From Gluconobacter frateurii (GTDB taxonomy: Bacteria > Pseudomonadota > Alphaproteobacteria > Acetobacterales > Acetobacteraceae), in contig NZ_BEWN01000004.1 of NCBI RefSeq assembly GCF_002723955.1, positions 124,001 through 188,000 on the forward strand: DNA of 64,000 nucleotides, in the 5' to 3' direction. Under the pieces are notes generated by a model, which saw only the letters and a list, made by a program, of their open reading frames with translations, was not told where the DNA came from and did no database searches. The stretch's first letter is position 1; each line of letters opens with the position of its first letter. The position numbers were made by a program, and so were the translations under genes. Of this stretch, positions 36,949 through 46,723 are shown piece by piece.

Positions 36949-39900
36949 ATGTCTCATGCCGATTTCGTCCATCTTCGTAATCACTCAGCGTACTCCCTGA
37001 GTCAGGGAGCCATTCGCATTTCTGACCTCGTGAGTCTGGCTGCGAAAAACGGAATGCCTGCCGTTGCCCTGACGGATAGTGGCAATCTCTTTGGTGCTCT
37101 CGAATTCTCTCTCTACTGCCGCAACGCTGGCGTCCAACCGATTGTCGGCTGCCAGCTTTCTTTGCCATCACGTAGTACGAAACCAGGCGCGCCCTCTGAG
37201 CCGTTGGTTGTGTTGGCCAGAAATGAGACGGGGCTCGCCAACCTCCAGATTCTGTCATCGCATGGTTTTCTCAACGGAGACCCTGCTGATCCGACAGTGG
37301 CCGCTGATGTGCTCTGTCAGCATGCGGACGGTCTCTTTCTGCTTACCGGCGGTAACCGCGGTCCGATCAATCGGCTGATCTATGATGAGCAGAAAGACGA
37401 GGCAGAGGCGCTGCTGCGTCGTCTGGCTGAAGCCTTTCCCGGGAATATTGCCGTCGAGTTGAATCGACTGGGTGAGGCGGGTGAGCAGGAGATTGAGAGC
37501 GTTCTGATTCCGCTTGCGGACAAGCTCGATATTCCCCTCGTGGCTACAAACGAGTGCTTCTTTCCGACGCCTCAGATGCATGAAGCCCATGACGCGCTCA
37601 TTTGTATCGCGCAGGGCCGGACGATGGCCGAAGCAGATCGTTGGCATGTTTCTCCACAGGCATGGTTCAAAACGCCCACTGAGATGCGTGAGATTTTCAA
37701 GGATCTGCCTGAGGCCTGTGACAATACGCTGATTATTGCGCAGAAATGTGCCGTTGCTGCCTGTACACGCAAACCTCTGCTGCCAATCTGCCCCAAGGTT
37801 CGCGAAGGCTCCACCGAAGAGGAAACTCTTCGGGCCATGGCATGGGAAGGGCTGGAAAAGAGGCTTGAGGCCATCAGTGCGAACGAGGACAAGCGAAAAG
37901 TCTACTCCGACCGCCTGCAGACGGAACTCGATATCATCGCGAAGATGGGGTTCCCAGGATACTTCCTGATCGTCGCCGACTTTATTCAGTGGGCCAAAGC
38001 TCACGATATTCCTGTCGGACCAGGACGTGGTTCGGGCGCAGGATCGCTGGTGGCTTATGCCCTGACCATCACGGATATCGATCCGCTGCCTTTCGGGCTT
38101 CTGTTCGAGCGCTTTCTGAATCCGGAGCGTGTCTCGATGCCTGACTTCGATATCGACTTCTGTCAGGATCGGCGAGACGAAGTTATTCGCTATGTCCGTG
38201 AAGAGTACGGGGGCAGTCGTGTCGCCCAGATCATTACCTTCGGAAAACTTCAGGCGAAGGCGGCTGTCCGGGACGTCGGACGTGTACTCGGTCTGCCTTA
38301 CGGCATGGTTAATCGCGTTGCCGAGCTTATTCCGAACAATCCTGCCAAACCCGTCACGCTGGCGCAGGCGATTGAAGGGGAGCCGCGTCTGCAGGAAATG
38401 CGGGATAGCGATGAGTCATTAAAACGGCTTCTGGAAATCGCTCTCCAGCTTGAAGGTCTCTATCGTCACGCGTCCACTCATGCCGCAGGTGTGGTGATCG
38501 GGGACCGTGAACTGGTCGAACTTGTGCCGCTCTATCGTGATCCAAAGAGCGACATGCTGGTTACCCAGTACAACATGAAATTTGTGGAACAGGCCGGTCT
38601 TGTAAAGTTCGACTTCCTCGGACTGACGACATTGACGATCTTGAAGAGAGGGTTGGATTTCCTTAAAGAACAGGGGGTTATCGTCGATCTCTCACGTATT
38701 CCATTAGATGATGCAAAGACCTTCGAAATGCTTGCCAAAGGTGATACGGCAGGCGTGTTCCAGTTCGAAGGCGCCGGTATGCGCGACATGCTCAAGCAGA
38801 TGGCCGCCAGCCGTCTGGAAGATCTGATCGCGGGGGTGTCTCTGTACCGTCCGGGCCCAATGGCCAACATTCCGGATTATTGTCGCCGCAAACATGGGGA
38901 ACCATGGGAACCGCCACACGAAGAGATCCGTGATATCCTCGAAGAGACCTATGGCATCATGGTCTATCAGGAACAGGTCATGCAGATCGCCCAGAAGATG
39001 GCGGGTTACAGTCTGGGGGGCGCTGACCTTCTGAGACGTGCCATGGGCAAGAAGATCGCGTCTGAAATGGAAAAGCAGCGCGAGATTTTTACGGAAGGTG
39101 CAACGGCAAGAGGAATCCCCAAAGACAAGGCTGTCGAAGTCTTTGATCTTATGGCTCGTTTTGCTGATTATGGCTTCAATAAGTCTCATGCTGCAGCCTA
39201 TGCGCTGGTCTCCTATCAAACAGCGTGGATGAAGGCGAACCACCCTGTTGCCTTCCTTGCTGGCTGCATGTCACTGGCGCGGGAAAAGACCGACAAGCTG
39301 GCGGCTCTCTGTCAGGAAGCGCGGCGGATGAAAATTCCTGTCTTTCCTGTGGATATCAACAAGTCGATGGCTGACTTCTCCATTGAGACACTTGCAGATG
39401 GTCGACAGGGGATCCGTTATGCACTCTCCGCCATCAAGCGTGTCGGTGCCGCTGCAATGGAATCCGTTGTCGCTGCCCGCGGAAACAAACCTTTTCAGGA
39501 CCTGACGGATTTTGCAGAGCGCTGTGATCCAAAGAGCCTAAATAAGATACAGATAGAAAGTCTTGCAAAATCAGGGGCTTTTGACAGTCTTCTTAAAGAG
39601 CGACATATCGTTTTTTCCAGTGCTGACATCCTGCTGCGTCGCGCGCAGTCTCGCGCTCAGGAACAGCAGATGGGCCAGTCCGGCTTGTTCGGCGGAACTG
39701 GTCAGGAGCGAGAAATTCTGCGGCTGAATGAAGGGCGTCCGTGGCCTGATTTCGAGCGCCTGTCGCTTGAAGCATCGGCCATTGGCTTTCATATGAGCGC
39801 CCATCCGCTGGACGCTTATCGCACTGTTCTGAGAAGACTGGGTGTTACACCCTCTAACGCCTTGGAAAATGCTGCAAAAACAGGGACTACGCGCGTCAAG

Positions 39901-40371
39901 ATCGCAGGATGCGTTGTTGACAAGAAAGAGCGCCCGACACGCACGGGCAAGAAGATGGCATGGGTCAATCTTTCTGATAGTGGCGGCGGCTGTGAGGTCA
40001 CGCTTTTTGCAGAAACGCTAGTATCCTGCCGTGAATTGCTAGTCGCTGGGCAGGCAATTCTTGTTCAGGCGGAACTCAAACTTGATGGAGACGCTCTGCG
40101 GATCACGGCGCAGAGTGTCATGGATCTTGAAACAGCCGCAGCGGCTGAACGGTCGGAAATGCGTGTCTGGCTGAAGCAGATGGACGCACTTCCAACGCTT
40201 TCTGAGATGCTGGCAGACATGCGAGGAGGTCATGGAAAGGTTGTTTTCCTGCCCTCTCTTGAAGAAACGAGAGATGTTGAAATCGCGCTTCCGGGTACAT
40301 ATCGCGTAACGCCGCGTCTTGCGGAACGCCTGCGCACCATTCGCGGGGTCGAGAAGGCTGAACAGCGCTGA
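36949..40371 (+). CDS. dnaE: DNA polymerase III subunit alpha
   Basis: The 1140-residue replicative polymerase has an N-terminal PHP domain (FVHLRNHSAYSLSQGAI, then ALTDSGNLFGALEF), the Pol III palm with PDFDIDFCQDRR (two catalytic aspartates), FDFLGLTTLTILKR, the finger region with YRPGPMANIPDYCRRKHG and YGIMVYQEQVMQIAQKMAGYSLGGADLLRRAMGKK, and a C-terminal OB fold (KIAGCVVDKKERPTRTGKKMAWVNLSDSGG). Length and order are those of DnaE1. It follows lolD after about 60 bases, the standard alphaproteobacterial neighbourhood. Confidence 0.97.
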   Translation: MSHADFVHLRNHSAYSLSQGAIRISDLVSLAAKNGMPAVALTDSGNLFGALEFSLYCRNAGVQPIVGCQLSLPSRSTKPGAPSEPLVVLARNETGLANLQILSSHGFLNGDPADPTVAADVLCQHADGLFLLTGGNRGPINRLIYDEQKDEAEALLRRLAEAFPGNIAVELNRLGEAGEQEIESVLIPLADKLDIPLVATNECFFPTPQMHEAHDALICIAQGRTMAEADRWHVSPQAWFKTPTEMREIFKDLPEACDNTLIIAQKCAVAACTRKPLLPICPKVREGSTEEETLRAMAWEGLEKRLEAISANEDKRKVYSDRLQTELDIIAKMGFPGYFLIVADFIQWAKAHDIPVGPGRGSGAGSLVAYALTITDIDPLPFGLLFERFLNPERVSMPDFDIDFCQDRRDEVIRYVREEYGGSRVAQIITFGKLQAKAAVRDVGRVLGLPYGMVNRVAELIPNNPAKPVTLAQAIEGEPRLQEMRDSDESLKRLLEIALQLEGLYRHASTHAAGVVIGDRELVELVPLYRDPKSDMLVTQYNMKFVEQAGLVKFDFLGLTTLTILKRGLDFLKEQGVIVDLSRIPLDDAKTFEMLAKGDTAGVFQFEGAGMRDMLKQMAASRLEDLIAGVSLYRPGPMANIPDYCRRKHGEPWEPPHEEIRDILEETYGIMVYQEQVMQIAQKMAGYSLGGADLLRRAMGKKIASEMEKQREIFTEGATARGIPKDKAVEVFDLMARFADYGFNKSHAAAYALVSYQTAWMKANHPVAFLAGCMSLAREKTDKLAALCQEARRMKIPVFPVDINKSMADFSIETLADGRQGIRYALSAIKRVGAAAMESVVAARGNKPFQDLTDFAERCDPKSLNKIQIESLAKSGAFDSLLKERHIVFSSADILLRRAQSRAQEQQMGQSGLFGGTGQEREILRLNEGRPWPDFERLSLEASAIGFHMSAHPLDAYRTVLRRLGVTPSNALENAAKTGTTRVKIAGCVVDKKERPTRTGKKMAWVNLSDSGGGCEVTLFAETLVSCRELLVAGQAILVQAELKLDGDALRITAQSVMDLETAAAAERSEMRVWLKQMDALPTLSEMLADMRGGHGKVVFLPSLEETRDVEIALPGTYRVTPRLAERLRTIRGVEKAEQR

Positions 40372-40462
40372 TCTGGCGGAAATTTCTTGCAATCTGACTG
40401 AAGATCGGCCATATCGCGCTCGTCCGCTGGAATCCCGCATGGGAGAAGGCGGTCAATCCGCA

Positions 40463-40511
40463 CGCATGGCCCTGAGGTTTTCTGGTGTTCCGCAAGGGAC
40501 GTCGCCATGCG
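40463..40511 (+). promoter_or_regulatory. Structured leader upstream of rpsB
   Basis: CGCATGGC (40463-40470) pairs perfectly with GCCATGCG (40504-40511), with further CCT/AGG pairing inside, and the hairpin ends about 30 bases before the rpsB ATG. Position and form fit a ribosomal protein leader that could bind S2 for autoregulation, but I cannot match it to a named family. Confidence 0.4.
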
Positions 40512-40542
40512 GAGGCCCAACCAGATGCTAGGAATTTGAATC

Positions 40543-41328
40543 ATGGCAATGCCAGAATTCACCATGCGTCAGCTGCTTGAAGCTGGCGTTCACTTCGGTC
40601 ACCACACCCGTCGCTGGAACCCGGCCATGGCGCCGTACCTGTTCGGCGTTCGCAACCAGGTCCACATCATCGACCTGCAGCAGACGGTTCCGCTGCTTGA
40701 TCGCGCCCTGAAGCTGGTCCGCGATACGGTTGCCAACGGCGGTCGCGTTCTTTTCGTTGGTACAAAGCGCGCTGCTGCTGAGCATGTTGCTGAAGCTGCA
40801 CAGCGTTGCGGCCAGTACTATGTGAACCACCGCTGGCTCGGTGGCATGCTGACGAACTGGAAGACCATCACGGGTTCCATCAAGCGTCTGCGCCAGATCG
40901 ATGAAATGCTGAGTGGGGACACGGCTGGTCTGACGAAGAAGGAAGTTCTCGACATCACGCGTGACCGCGAGAAGCTCGAGCGTTCCCTCGGCGGCATCAA
41001 GGAAATGGGCGGCCTGCCAGACCTGATCTTCGTGATCGACACGAACAAGGAAAAGCTGGCTGTTGAAGAAGCCAACAAGCTGGGCATCCCGGTCATCGGC
41101 ATTCTGGACAGCAACTCCAACCCGGCTGGCGTTACGTTCCCGATCCCGGGCAACGATGATGCAATCCGTGCGATCACGCTGTATTGCGACCTGATCTCCG
41201 GTGCGGTTCTGGACGGTATTTCCGCTGAGCTGGCCGCTTCTGGTCATGACATCGGCGCTGAAGAAGAACTGCCGGCTGAAACGGCTGTTCTGGAAGCCGC
41301 TGAAGAGCAGGCTCCAGCCGCTAACTGA
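40543..41328 (+). CDS. rpsB: 30S ribosomal protein S2
   Basis: The 261-residue S2 protein begins [29 protein letters not shown], with [13 protein letters not shown] in the middle and the nucleotide-like domain stretch [13 protein letters not shown]. The C-terminal tail is Glu/Ala-rich ([22 protein letters not shown]). It joins the small subunit late in assembly with S1. It precedes tsf, the nearly universal bacterial order, separated by a hairpin that may attenuate transcription. Confidence 0.97.
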   Translation: MAMPEFTMRQLLEAGVHFGHHTRRWNPAMAPYLFGVRNQVHIIDLQQTVPLLDRALKLVRDTVANGGRVLFVGTKRAAAEHVAEAAQRCGQYYVNHRWLGGMLTNWKTITGSIKRLRQIDEMLSGDTAGLTKKEVLDITRDREKLERSLGGIKEMGGLPDLIFVIDTNKEKLAVEEANKLGIPVIGILDSNSNPAGVTFPIPGNDDAIRAITLYCDLISGAVLDGISAELAASGHDIGAEEELPAETAVLEAAEEQAPAAN

Positions 41329-41377
41329 GACAGCGTGCCGTGTCCTCTCTGAAGATACGGCAACTGGAAAAAACATG

Positions 41378-41416
41378 CATGCGGTCGGGCGTTTACGCTC
41401 GGCCGCATGATCTTTT
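41378..41416 (+). terminator. Attenuator-like hairpin between rpsB and tsf
   Basis: Arms 41378-41391 and 41396-41409 pair over 14 bp (two G-T wobbles) around a TTTA loop, followed by a short TTTT. A partial terminator here would set the S2 to EF-Ts ratio. Confidence 0.6.
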
Positions 41417-41432
41417 CGAGGGATAAGAGAAC

Positions 41433-42341
41433 ATGGCAGAAATCACCGCAGCCCTGGTTCGCGAACTGCGCGAGAAGACCGGCGCAGGCATGATGGATTG
41501 CAAGAAGGCTCTGACGGAAGCTGCTGCTGACATGGAAGCAGCCATCGACTGGCTGCGCACCAAGGGTCTGTCCCAGGCTGCCAAGAAGTCCGGCCGTACC
41601 ACGGCTGAAGGTCTGGTTGGTGTCGTTTCCGGCCCGAACCGCGCCGCCATGGTCGAAGTCAACGCTGAGACGGACTTCGTTGGCCGTAACGAAGCATTCC
41701 AGGCATTCGTTGAGCAGGTTGCTCACGTTGCTCTGGAAGTTGGCGAAGACCTGGAAGCCATCAAAGCTGCCAAGGTTCCGTCTGGCCGTACGGTTGCTGA
41801 CGAACTGACGCACCTGATCGCTACGATCGGCGAAAACATGTCGATCCGTCGCGCTCGCGTTCTGTCCGTTGAGTCCGGTGTTGTTGCCAGCTACGTTCAC
41901 AGCGCACTGCGCCCGGGCATTGGCAAGATCGGTGTTCTCGCAGCTCTTCAAGCTCCGTCCGAGTCCGATGCTCTCCTGACGCTCGGCCGCCAGATTGGCA
42001 TGCACGTTGCTGCAACCCGTCCGGCTGCTCTGGACGTTGCAAGCGTCGATCCGGAGGCTCTGGAGCGTGAGCGCGCTGTTCTGATCGATCAGGCTCGTGA
42101 TTCTGGCAAGCCGGAAGCCATCATCGAGAAGATGGTCGAAGGTCGTATCCGCAAGTTCTACGAAGAAGTTGTTCTTCTGGAGCAGGTCTGGGTTCTCGAT
42201 GGCGAAAGCCGCGTGGCCAAGGTTGTGGACAAGGCTGGCGCGAAGCTGGTTGGCTTCGAGCGCTTCCAGCTTGGTGAAGGCATCGAGAAGGAAGAAAACG
42301 ACTTCGCTGCCGAAGTGGCTGCTGCTGCTGGCACGAAGTAA
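41433..42341 (+). CDS. tsf: Elongation factor Ts
   Basis: This 302-residue guanine nucleotide exchange factor recycles EF-Tu. The N-terminal UBA-like module [24 protein letters not shown] and the core [14 protein letters not shown] (with the Asp-Phe pair that wedges into EF-Tu) are typical, as is the [12 protein letters not shown] and [16 protein letters not shown] region. Codon bias is strong. It ends at an intrinsic terminator; recO follows with its own start. Confidence 0.97.
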   Translation: MAEITAALVRELREKTGAGMMDCKKALTEAAADMEAAIDWLRTKGLSQAAKKSGRTTAEGLVGVVSGPNRAAMVEVNAETDFVGRNEAFQAFVEQVAHVALEVGEDLEAIKAAKVPSGRTVADELTHLIATIGENMSIRRARVLSVESGVVASYVHSALRPGIGKIGVLAALQAPSESDALLTLGRQIGMHVAATRPAALDVASVDPEALERERAVLIDQARDSGKPEAIIEKMVEGRIRKFYEEVVLLEQVWVLDGESRVAKVVDKAGAKLVGFERFQLGEGIEKEENDFAAEVAAAAGTK

Positions 42342-42401
42342 GATCTTTCTTCCTTTCCGGTCGGCAGGCGTGCCTATCCGGTCGGAACTGAAAAAGACTG
42401 G

Positions 42402-42436
42402 AAACTCCCGTGCGGTAATCGCGCGGGAGTTTTTCT
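42402..42436 (+). terminator. Intrinsic terminator after tsf
   Basis: A 13-bp stem (42402-42414 with 42420-42432, one G-T wobble, five-base loop) is followed by T residues. Confidence 0.85.
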
Positions 42437-42468
42437 GTTTTTTGGCGTCTTTTTAGGGCTGTTTCGCA

Positions 42469-43266
42469 ATGATGGAATGGGAAGCTGCCGCACTTGTCCT
42501 GTCCGTTCGGCCGTACGGGGAGGGAAGTGCTCTTGTTCACCTGTTGAGCGAAGAGCAAGGTATTTCACATGGCATGGTGCGTGGCGGCGGCTCGAGAAAG
42601 CAGGCTCCGCTGTGGCAAACGGGTAACCTCGTCATGGCCCGCTGGCGGGCCCGGCTGTCTGATCAGCTTGGGGCCGTGACGGCTGAGCCTGTTCAGAGTG
42701 TGGGGGCGAGACTGCTTGATCTGCCGCTCCAGTTGGCAATGGTCAGCAGTGCATGCGCTCTGGCTGATGGCGCACTTCCACAAGGTGAAGCACATCCCGA
42801 ACTCTTCATGAGGCTTATCCGGCTTCTGACGTTGATTGGTGTCGCCCCAGAGCCGCCTCCCATAGCCGCATATCTGCGGTGGGAGCGGGAATTGCTGGCA
42901 GAACTGGGTTACGGGCTGGATCTTTCCGCCTGCGCCGTTACCGGAGCTTGCGACAACCTGCATTTCGTGTCCCCTAAATCTGGCCGGGCCGTGAGTGAGG
43001 AGGGGGCGGGTGTCTGGAGGGACCGTCTACTGCCACTTCCTGTGTTTCTGGCGAATGAGACGGAGGATGGAAATCCGGAAGACTGGTTTGCGGGAATGAC
43101 CCTGACGGGCCATTTCCTTTCAAGGTGGGTTTTTGGCGTTCGTCATCAGCCATTGCCTGCAGCGCGCGAAAGACTTTTCGAGCGTGTCCGCAGGTTGGCC
43201 GGAAAAGACGATGCGACCGCTGACCTCAATACCGAACCTGAACTGGACCCGGACGAACCCCGCTGA
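42469..43266 (+). CDS. recO: DNA repair protein RecO
   Basis: This 265-residue recombination mediator works with RecR to load RecA on gapped DNA. The N-terminal OB fold is recognised by MEWEAAALVLSVRPYGEGSALVHLLSEEQG and GARLLD; the helical C-terminal part includes FMRLIRLLTLIG and LGYGLDLSACAVTGA. The single Cys pair seen in zinc-containing RecO is reduced here. Its last 41 bases overlap the 3' end of a convergent lipoprotein gene. Confidence 0.9.
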   Translation: MMEWEAAALVLSVRPYGEGSALVHLLSEEQGISHGMVRGGGSRKQAPLWQTGNLVMARWRARLSDQLGAVTAEPVQSVGARLLDLPLQLAMVSSACALADGALPQGEAHPELFMRLIRLLTLIGVAPEPPPIAAYLRWERELLAELGYGLDLSACAVTGACDNLHFVSPKSGRAVSEEGAGVWRDRLLPLPVFLANETEDGNPEDWFAGMTLTGHFLSRWVFGVRHQPLPAARERLFERVRRLAGKDDATADLNTEPELDPDEPR

Positions 43267-43702
43267 CGACATCCGGGTCAGCAGTCCAGTTCCAGACTGA
43301 CCAGTCCCATCCCGGATGCTGGTTGATTTCTGCTGTCATCCGCTGTTCTTCATCGTGGGAAACATGATGGCTCATCTGATAAGCGTGGTATGCTGCGGTG
43401 TTGCCCATATAGACGCATCCACATGCGGTCGGGTCAGCATAGAGCATCACGGCGATATTGCTCTGCATACGATAGGTCATGGTGTTCGGAGGCAGCAGGT
43501 TCATCATCTGCCACCGGGCCGTGGTATCAGCCGGATGGGCAACAAAGCCATTGCGGGCGAGGGTATCTTCTTCATGGAGGATCGGTCGGTAAGGCGAACA
43601 GGCTGAAAGAAGAACGAGCGCAGCGCTGGACAGGAGCGGGCGCCAGTGTCTAAGTCCTGCTGAGAAAAGGGGAAGTGCATGGGCGTTGATCTGGCGGGTC
43701 AT
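43226..43702 (-). CDS. Small predicted lipoprotein of unknown function
   Basis: From ATG 43702 the product has 158 residues, with a signal peptide and lipobox (SSAALVLLSAC, Cys near residue 33), followed by SPYRPILHEEDTLARNGF. The mature part is rich in Met, His and Trp (YHAYQMSHHVSHDEEQRM, WDWSVWNW) and contains a CGC motif. No family is recognised; the Met/His richness could suit metal contact but this is speculation. Its 5' end overlaps the start of the divergent parC by 24 bases and its 3' end overlaps recO, so it is squeezed between essential genes. The frame continues upstream to 43816, which would place 38 non-signal residues before the helix. Confidence 0.65.
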   Translation of the reverse strand: MTRQINAHALPLFSAGLRHWRPLLSSAALVLLSACSPYRPILHEEDTLARNGFVAHPADTTARWQMMNLLPPNTMTYRMQSNIAVMLYADPTACGCVYMGNTAAYHAYQMSHHVSHDEEQRMTAEINQHPGWDWSVWNWTADPDVVSGVRPGPVQVRY

Positions 43703-45889
43703 ATTGAGGATACCAAGCTCGCGGAGGCTCTGAGCGAGCGATATATTGCGTATGCGATGTCGACGATCATGTCGCGGTCCCTTCCGGATGTGCGTGATGG
43801 TCTCAAGCCGGTGCACCGGCGCCTCCTCTATGCGATGCAGCAGCTACGCCTTGATCCCACATCAGGGTTTAAAAAGTGTGCACGTGTCGTCGGTGACGTG
43901 ATCGGTAAGTTTCACCCACACGGTGATGCGTCCGTTTACGAAGCACTGGTGCGTCTGGCGCAGGATTTTGCTGTCCGTTATCCGCTCGTCGAAGGCCAGG
44001 GCAATTTTGGCTCCATCGACGGTGATGGCGCAGCCGCCATGCGGTATACGGAAAGCCGTCTGACCGAGATTGCGCAGACGCTGCTGGATGGCATCAATGA
44101 TGATGCTGTAGATTTCCGCCCAACTTACGATAATGAAGATCACGAACCCGTTGTTCTTCCTGGTACATTCCCGAACCTGCTGGCCAACGGCGCTGCGGGC
44201 ATTGCTGTGGGCATGGCAACGAGTATTCCGCCTCATAACGCAGCGGAAATCTGTCGTGCTGCCAAATATCTGATTGAAAAGCCGGACGCCTCGGTGGCGG
44301 AACTGGTGGATTTCATCCCCGGTCCGGATTTCCCGACAGGCGGAATTCTGGTCGAGGATCGCGATTCGATTATTCGATCCTATGAAACCGGTCGTGGCAG
44401 CTTCCGGACACGCGCGCGCTGGGAAGTGGAGCAGGGACGGTTCGGGACCTGGTGCATCGTTGTCACGGAAATTCCCTATCAGGTTCAGAAGTCCCGTTTG
44501 ATCGAGCAGATTGCCGAGCTGATGGAGCAGCGTAAGCTCCCGCTGCTTGGAGACGTTCGGGATGAAAGCACGATGGATATCCGTCTTGTGCTGGAGCCCA
44601 AGACCAAGGGATGTGACCCTGAAGTTCTGATGGAGACGATGTTCCGTAATACCGCGTTGGAGAACCGGTTCAGCCTGAACATGAATGTTCTGGGCGGTGA
44701 CCGGGTGCCGGGTGTGCTGTCGATCAAGCAGGTTATTCAGGCCTGGCTGGCGCATGTCCATGAAGTGCTGGTTCGTCGATCAAACCATCGTCTGGCAGCT
44801 GTTATGCGCCGACTGGAAATTCTGGACGGCTTTCTTGCGGTCTATCTGAACCTGGATGAGGTCATTCGGATTATCCGGGAAGAGGACGAGCCGAAGGTCA
44901 GTCTGATGAAGACCTTTAGCCTGACGGATATTCAGGCGGAGGCTGTTCTGAACATGCGTCTGCGTTCGCTGCGTAGGCTGGAAGAAATGGAAATCCGCAA
45001 GGAGCGTGACGCTCTTGCAAATGAACGCAAAGCACTTGAGACCCTTCTGGGCTCTGAAAAGCGTCGGTGGACCCGGATTGGCAAGGATCTGGATGCAACG
45101 ATCAAGAAGTTCGGAAGTGGCCCGCTGGGTGATCGGCGGACGCAGATTGCTGCGCCACCCAAAGCCGTCGATATTTCTGCCGCGTTTGAAGTGGATCGTG
45201 AACCTCTGACGATTCTCCTATCCCGCGAAGGATGGATCCGCGCCATGAAGGGGCATGGGCTGGATCCGCAGGGACACCGTTTCAAGGAAGGCGACGACGC
45301 TGGTTTCATGACGGAATGTCAGAGTACGGATCGGGTCTGCCTGATTGCCAGCGGCGGCAAGGCCTTCACGATTAAGGCTGCTGATCTACCACGTGGACGT
45401 GGGTTCGGTCAGCCGGTCCGGACGCTTGTTGATATTGCGCAGGAAGAGCGCGTGGTTGCGATGTTCCCGGTTACGGAAGACGGCAAACGTCTGATCGCGT
45501 CTGAAAGCGGGCGTGGCATGATCGTCACGGAAGCCGGGATTGTGGCAGAGAAGCGGACGGGTAAGCAGGTTTTCAACGTCAAGGACGGAGAAAGCATCTT
45601 TGCCTGTATCCCTGCTATTGGAACCCATGTGCTGGCTCTCGGACATAACAAGCGCGCCCTGATTTTCCCGATGGAGCAGGTGCCGGAAATGACCCGTGGG
45701 TCCGGTGTGTCTCTTCAGAAACTCGGAGACAGCACATTGCGGGATCTGCGGACTTTCACGCTTGAAAGTGGTCTCCTCTGGCAGGAAGGGCAACGTATTC
45801 GTCCCGCCGCCGATCTTGCACCATTGGAAGGGCGTCGCGGGGCGGTCGGTCGTGCAGCGCCGCAATGGATGCTGCGCAAGCCGAGTTAA
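43679..45889 (+). CDS. parC: DNA topoisomerase IV subunit A
   Basis: This 736-residue subunit cuts and rejoins DNA to separate daughter chromosomes. The breakage domain has [59 protein letters not shown] and the catalytic Tyr in [10 protein letters not shown]; the C-terminal beta-pinwheel is short, as in ParC rather than GyrA, and the GyrA box is absent. ATG 43679 follows GGGGAAG. The last four bases overlap the 3' end of bpt. Confidence 0.95.
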   Translation: MGVDLAGHIEDTKLAEALSERYIAYAMSTIMSRSLPDVRDGLKPVHRRLLYAMQQLRLDPTSGFKKCARVVGDVIGKFHPHGDASVYEALVRLAQDFAVRYPLVEGQGNFGSIDGDGAAAMRYTESRLTEIAQTLLDGINDDAVDFRPTYDNEDHEPVVLPGTFPNLLANGAAGIAVGMATSIPPHNAAEICRAAKYLIEKPDASVAELVDFIPGPDFPTGGILVEDRDSIIRSYETGRGSFRTRARWEVEQGRFGTWCIVVTEIPYQVQKSRLIEQIAELMEQRKLPLLGDVRDESTMDIRLVLEPKTKGCDPEVLMETMFRNTALENRFSLNMNVLGGDRVPGVLSIKQVIQAWLAHVHEVLVRRSNHRLAAVMRRLEILDGFLAVYLNLDEVIRIIREEDEPKVSLMKTFSLTDIQAEAVLNMRLRSLRRLEEMEIRKERDALANERKALETLLGSEKRRWTRIGKDLDATIKKFGSGPLGDRRTQIAAPPKAVDISAAFEVDREPLTILLSREGWIRAMKGHGLDPQGHRFKEGDDAGFMTECQSTDRVCLIASGGKAFTIKAADLPRGRGFGQPVRTLVDIAQEERVVAMFPVTEDGKRLIASESGRGMIVTEAGIVAEKRTGKQVFNVKDGESIFACIPAIGTHVLALGHNKRALIFPMEQVPEMTRGSGVSLQKLGDSTLRDLRTFTLESGLLWQEGQRIRPAADLAPLEGRRGAVGRAAPQWMLRKPS

Positions 45890-46608
45890 GTTTCAGACGG
45901 GATATTCAGGGGGGTCCAGTGGCCACTCTGAAAGATCTCGGCAGGCCGGAATTTGGCTTTGTAAGCCATTTTCTGGCTGCCAGGCACATAATAGCCGAGG
46001 TACAGGTGAAGGTATCCGCGCTGTTCGGCCAAATTAAGCAGCCAAAGAATTGAGAACGTTCCCCAGGATTCCGCAGTTATCGTGGTGTCGTAGAATGTAT
46101 AGACGGCGGAAAGGCCGTCCGACATTACGTCAACAAGAGACACACAGATGAGTTGATCCGCCGGAGTGCGAAATTCGACAACAATGGTTTCGACGGGCGT
46201 GTTTGAGATCAGATCGGCATATTCCTGCCAAGACATATGGGCCATATCCCCGTCTGTATGACGGTTTTTCTGATAGGCCTGAAACAGGACAAACTGTTCC
46301 TGTGTTGGAACCGGCGCTGCAATGGTGATCTTGATATCCTGATGACGTTTCCAGAGTCGCTGCTGTGTCCGCGAGGGGTGGAAGAGAGCGACAGGAAGGC
46401 GCATCGGTTTACACGCCCGGCAGTCCATGCACACTGGCGCATAGGCAATGGTGTGGCTCCGTCTGAAGCCGGCCTGGGAGAGACGGTCATGCAGGGACGC
46501 AGCTTCGGGTCCGGAAAGATCTGTCAGGACCTTGCGTTCCATGCGGTTGGGCAGGTACGGGCAGGGCGCTGGCTCCGTCGTGTAGAAGAGCTGAGGACGA
46601 TGCTGCAC
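45886..46608 (-). CDS. bpt: Aspartate/glutamate leucyltransferase (N-end rule pathway)
   Basis: This 240-residue protein belongs to the Bpt/ATE family, which attaches leucine from Leu-tRNA to proteins with N-terminal Asp or Glu, marking them for ClpAP degradation. The start FYTTEPAPCPYLPNRMERKVLTDL, CMDCRACKPMRLPVALF (the Cys cluster of ATE proteins) and YQKNRHTDGDM, then LYLGYYVPGSQKMAYKAKFRP, are characteristic. It is convergent with parC, overlapping by four bases. Confidence 0.92.
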   Translation of the reverse strand: MQHRPQLFYTTEPAPCPYLPNRMERKVLTDLSGPEAASLHDRLSQAGFRRSHTIAYAPVCMDCRACKPMRLPVALFHPSRTQQRLWKRHQDIKITIAAPVPTQEQFVLFQAYQKNRHTDGDMAHMSWQEYADLISNTPVETIVVEFRTPADQLICVSLVDVMSDGLSAVYTFYDTTITAESWGTFSILWLLNLAEQRGYLHLYLGYYVPGSQKMAYKAKFRPAEIFQSGHWTPLNIPSET

Positions 46609-46723
46609 AGGGTCGCTCCTCTCGGAAAATGCCGGGTTGGTTTCCTAGCGTAGCCCAGACATCAGGCTGACGCATCCATCATCTTCGCGGGAAGGGTACA
46701 GCCTCGGCCTGGCAGGGAGTTTT

